The notes beneath the pieces are model-generated. The model was given only the letters and a program-made list of their open reading frames with translations. It was not told where the DNA came from and searched no databases. A program made the position numbers and the translations under genes. A DNA stretch of 64,000 bases, from contig DIVR01000010.1 in the NCBI GenBank assembly GCA_002428325.1, positions 36,015 through 100,014 of the forward strand, read 5' to 3'. Positions 61,143-64,000 of the stretch are shown one piece after another. The number at the start of each line of letters is the position of its first letter. The stretch's first letter is position 1. The DNA is from a bacterium UBP4_UBA6127 (lineage in GTDB: Bacteria > UBP4 > UBA4092).

Positions 61143-63179
61143 TTATTTTTTATCAGACCAATCGGGTTCCATCTCCAGATAAAGGGTATGGATTCCCCGG
61201 ACTACCTTGAAGGAAACTTGTTTGGGCTGGGTCTTTTGAACCTCTTTCATGACCTTTTCTAAATCTTCGATTTTACTGATTTTAGTGGTATCCACTTCAA
61301 CAATCAGGTCATCTGTTCCCAAAAGACCCAAGGAAGCCCATCCCCCTTCTTTTACTTCCGTTACAACAACACCGGCTTGACCTTCCTGAACATCTTCCTT
61401 GGCAATATCCATAAACGTAATATCTCGGACCGTAAACTCGAATTCTTCATCTTTAAACTTTGGCATTTCTCGTTCGAGTTTGGGTGCCTGAGCCAGTTCA
61501 ATCGGTACTTTAATAACATTTTTATCTCGGAGTATGGTCAAATCGACCGAAGTCCCTATTTTATATTGCCGAACCATGGTAGGGAGAACTTCATAATCTT
61601 CCGGTTGAGAAGCATTAATCTCCTCTCCATCAAGGGAGATAATGATATCTCCAACCCTAATCCCGGCTTTTTCAGCATTGCTCTTGGGATAAACTTGGGT
61701 AATTCGAACTCCTTTTTTTCCCTGAAGCCCAATTTGTTCAGCTAAATCACGAGTCAATACCTGGAAACTGACAGGTAACCAGGCTTTTTTGATTTCAGTA
61801 CCCGGATCCTCCAATTCCTTTATTCCGATTTTCACAACTGTCAGCCTGTTTTCACTCCGGTCTTTATAGGTAACCAGGACGGGGACCAAATCAGTTTTAT
61901 CTTTGAGAATATCTCGGGTAAATGAAAGTAAATCCTGAATAGTCTTGATGGGAGTCTTATTGACTTGGGTAATGATTATCTTTTCCTTTAGGGAAGGCTT
62001 GGCTTCATCGGAGGGACCTCCCTCACGAATGGATGTTAAGATAACTCCCACACGGGTTTTAAGCTTCATCTCTTTGGCAGCCATCAGGGAGATATTCCGG
62101 GCGGTAAATCCCCATTCTTTTAATTCATAGGTTTTTTGTCGCATACCTTCCCGTTCCTGAGGAATCAATTTGATTTCTTTTGTCTCATGATTCCGTAGTA
62201 TCTGGACGGGTATTTCTTTCTCAATGGGCAGATTGCATATCAATTGGTTAAATAAAGGCAATTCCTCATCCACACTCACACTGACCGGCATTTTATTAAT
62301 TGAAAGAAGAATGTCTCCAGACTGGAATCCTGCTTTAGAGGCTGGAGAATCTGTCAATATACCACTGACTAATACCCCTTGATTCATGTTCATGGATTTC
62401 AACCGGGGTTGTACTTCCAGGCCAATCCAGGCTCTTTGGACTTTTCCGTTCTTAATAAGCTGTTCAGCGACTTCTTTAGCCGTATTGGATGGGATGGCTC
62501 CTGAAAGGGCAAACCTCATCTCATTGATTCCAATAATCTCACCTCGTAAATTGACCAAAGGACCTCCGGAATTCCCTCCTGAGATAGCTGCATCATGGCC
62601 AATCCATCGGATGATGGAGCCGACATCTTCTCCATCCATGGTGAATTTTGAAAAAGGCCAGAAAAACCTGGGCATGACCATCTCGGTGTTGCTGATAATT
62701 CCCTTGGTGACTGACTGGGATAAGGCCCATGGGCTTCCCATGGCAAGGATCCTGTCTCCGACTTTGATTTTGCTGGAGTCTCCAAATACTGTATAAGGGA
62801 ATTTTGACTCCTTGGTCGGTTTTAATCGGATGATAGCAATATCAGATAATGCATCACTTCCGATTAATTCAGCAGGAATCTCCCTTTTATCTGAAAGAGT
62901 ACACATGATTCTTGAGGCATGCCCGGCCACATGATGATTGGTTACAATGTAACCTTCCGGTGAAATAATAATCCCGCTTCCAGTGGCTTCTTCTTTCATT
63001 TCTCTTCCTGCCCAGTAATCCAGGCTGACTACATGAATTCTGACTAATGCGGGTTTGACTTTGGCAATGGATTCATCCATGGATTTACGGACTGAATCCT
63101 CAATGTCATACCCCAACGCTGGGTATATCATTCCTACTGCCAGCAGGATACTTAATAAACAGAATCCCCATCTTCTCAT
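61143..63179 (-). CDS. Secreted HtrA-like serine protease with four PDZ domains
   Basis: A 678-residue periplasmic or secreted protease with a signal peptide (about 1-23, ending ALG). The triad is intact: His83 (VTNHHVAG), Asp113 (ALSDIAII) and Ser204 (GGNSGGPLVN). Four PDZ-like domains follow at about 250-335, 355-450, 468-560 and 578-668, each with a G-V-x-V/I start (GVLVSGIL, GVILTSIR, GVRITQVY, GVVVTEVK). Usual DegP has two, so this is an extended form. It is the first gene of a pair with the pseudoprotease and is divergent from the beta-glucosidase. Confidence 0.9.
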   Translation of the reverse strand: MRRWGFCLLSILLAVGMIYPALGYDIEDSVRKSMDESIAKVKPALVRIHVVSLDYWAGREMKEEATGSGIIISPEGYIVTNHHVAGHASRIMCTLSDKREIPAELIGSDALSDIAIIRLKPTKESKFPYTVFGDSSKIKVGDRILAMGSPWALSQSVTKGIISNTEMVMPRFFWPFSKFTMDGEDVGSIIRWIGHDAAISGGNSGGPLVNLRGEIIGINEMRFALSGAIPSNTAKEVAEQLIKNGKVQRAWIGLEVQPRLKSMNMNQGVLVSGILTDSPASKAGFQSGDILLSINKMPVSVSVDEELPLFNQLICNLPIEKEIPVQILRNHETKEIKLIPQEREGMRQKTYELKEWGFTARNISLMAAKEMKLKTRVGVILTSIREGGPSDEAKPSLKEKIIITQVNKTPIKTIQDLLSFTRDILKDKTDLVPVLVTYKDRSENRLTVVKIGIKELEDPGTEIKKAWLPVSFQVLTRDLAEQIGLQGKKGVRITQVYPKSNAEKAGIRVGDIIISLDGEEINASQPEDYEVLPTMVRQYKIGTSVDLTILRDKNVIKVPIELAQAPKLEREMPKFKDEEFEFTVRDITFMDIAKEDVQEGQAGVVVTEVKEGGWASLGLLGTDDLIVEVDTTKISKIEDLEKVMKEVQKTQPKQVSFKVVRGIHTLYLEMEPDWSDKK

Positions 63180-63236
63180 GAATATCTCCTTATGCTTGAT
63201 TTATATTGACAGGATTCATGCGATTTTCCCATAAAT

Positions 63237-63254
63237 GATTGACAGGTGTCAATC
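63237..63254. promoter_or_regulatory. Palindrome overlapping the beta-glucosidase -35 element
   Basis: GATTGACA-GG-TGTCAATC is an 8+8 inverted repeat around two bases. It covers the -35 of the plus-strand promoter and looks like an operator. It resembles the TTGACAGCTGTCAA palindromes but differs at the centre and flanks. Confidence 0.5.
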
Positions 63255-63267
63255 AGGTTGGTTTAAT
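63239..63267 (+). promoter_or_regulatory. Promoter of the beta-glucosidase gene
   Basis: TTGACA (63239-63244), exactly 17 bases and TTTAAT (63262-63267) form a strong sigma-70-type promoter about 60 bases before the start codon. Confidence 0.65.
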
Positions 63268-63327
63268 ATTTATTGATTTATAATTTAAATTGTTAAATTT
63301 TAAATTATTATTATCCGGGAGGGAATA

Positions 63328-64000
63328 ATGTCGAATAATTTACAATTTCCCAAGGGGTTTAAATTCGGTTGCGCTACGGCAGCCTATCAAATTGAAGGAG
63401 CGGTGGCGGAAGATGGTCGGACCGAAAGCATCTGGGATCGATTTTGCCATACGCCAGGCCATATTAACGGAGGGGAAACGGGAGATGTGGCGTGTGACCA
63501 TTACCACCGGTTTGCTGCTGATGTTGAAATGATGAAAGAATTCGGATTGAATTCATATCGGTTTTCTATCTCTTGGCCGAGAGTTATCCCCGGGGGCAGG
63601 GGAGCTGTTAATCCAAAAGGAATAGATTTCTATTCCCGGTTAGTGGATAAATTACTGGAAAATGGTATTGAGCCATTTATAACCCTCTTTCATTGGGATT
63701 TGCCCCAGGATTTGCAGGATATGGGGGGCTGGGTAAATCGGGATATGGTTTATTTTTTCCGGGATTATGCAGGGGAAATAGGGCATCGACTGGGTGACCG
63801 GGTGAAATACTGGATGACCCATAATGAGCCTGCGGTTTTTACTGCCTTAGGCCATTTGGAAGGAGTCCATGCTCCGGGAATCCGGGACCTTCGGACAGCC
63901 CTTCAGGTTGCCCATCATCTGCTCTTATCCCATGGCGAAGCCGTGTATGCTCTCAGGTCCAATCGAACCCCTGAGACTCAAGTTGGCATTGCCCTGAGCA
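63328..64000 (+). CDS. GH1 beta-glucosidase, 3' end outside the window
   Basis: Family 1 glycoside hydrolases release terminal glucose or related sugars from beta-linked oligosaccharides. The first 224 codons are present and the frame is open to the right edge. The N-terminal GH1 signature is FPKGFKFGCATAAYQIEGAV with ESIWDRF after it. RFSISWPRVIPGG and FHWDLPQDLQ line the active site. The acid/base Glu167 lies in THNEP. GGGAGG seven bases upstream supports the ATG. The nucleophile (ENG motif) lies beyond the edge. The protein has no signal peptide, so it is cytoplasmic. Confidence 0.95.
   Translation, partial: MSNNLQFPKGFKFGCATAAYQIEGAVAEDGRTESIWDRFCHTPGHINGGETGDVACDHYHRFAADVEMMKEFGLNSYRFSISWPRVIPGGRGAVNPKGIDFYSRLVDKLLENGIEPFITLFHWDLPQDLQDMGGWVNRDMVYFFRDYAGEIGHRLGDRVKYWMTHNEPAVFTALGHLEGVHAPGIRDLRTALQVAHHLLLSHGEAVYALRSNRTPETQVGIALS

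Overview
The window comes from a Gram-negative bacterium with an outer membrane. It carries lpxA, lpxI and lpxB for lipid A, a TolC-type outer-membrane channel, the lipoprotein genes lspA and lgt, and several secreted or periplasmic proteases. The DNA is moderately AT-rich by eye and I see no phage, insertion sequence or CRISPR array. Housekeeping genes are arranged in an order I do not recognise from any model phylum, and a cluster of uncharacterised membrane genes of the GlmL/DUF6754 type lies at 52.7-60.0 kb. This fits an uncultured candidate-phylum lineage, but I cannot name the phylum from sequence alone.

Layout. 0-3.1 kb: ptsI (cut by the left edge) and argH. 3.2-11.3 kb, minus strand: a large secreted beta-propeller/beta-helix protein with its own promoter, long leader and terminator, then dnaE-accA. 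11.7-12.0 kb: a one-TPR protein. 12.6-18.4 kb, minus: a protein-quality-control block of hsp20, dnaK, dnaJ, a membrane-anchored HtrA and a degenerate J-domain protein. 18.9-25.9 kb, minus: ROK kinase, lepA, two tandem signal peptidases, hemW and a fused NAD(P)HX repair enzyme. 26.3-31.8 kb, minus: accC, accB, lysC, an NtrC-type regulator and an unknown secreted protein. 32.1-35.4 kb, plus: TerC, ChrA and TolC proteins. 35.7-40.0 kb, minus: an MFS transporter fused to HEAT repeats, a second dnaJ and grpE. 40.3-46.8 kb, plus: ileS, lspA, lgt and a DUF1998 helicase. 47.0-50.9 kb, plus: tRNA-Val and lpxA-lpxI-oxidoreductase-lpxB. 51.0-52.4 kb, minus: a MIP18-family protein and Mrp. 52.7-60.0 kb, plus: eight tightly packed genes, mostly membrane proteins of unknown function plus a GlmL-type ATPase. 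60.3-63.2 kb, minus: a four-PDZ HtrA-like protease and a dead paralogue. 63.3 kb to the right edge: the start of a GH1 beta-glucosidase.

The best candidate for an undescribed system is the 52.7-60.0 kb cluster. It pairs an ASKHA-type ATPase (GlmL family, with no glutamate mutase genes beside it) with a protein carrying a barrel-sandwich-like N-terminus and a KOW-like C-terminus, a DUF6754 membrane protein and three further membrane proteins. The gene spacing suggests one complex. The best non-coding signal is an exact 18-bp palindrome, TTTTGACAGCTGTCAAAA. It occurs three times, each time in a gap between convergent genes, and is not a promoter or a canonical terminator. A second dispersed family is a GACCCAGGCTG hairpin found in two divergent gaps.
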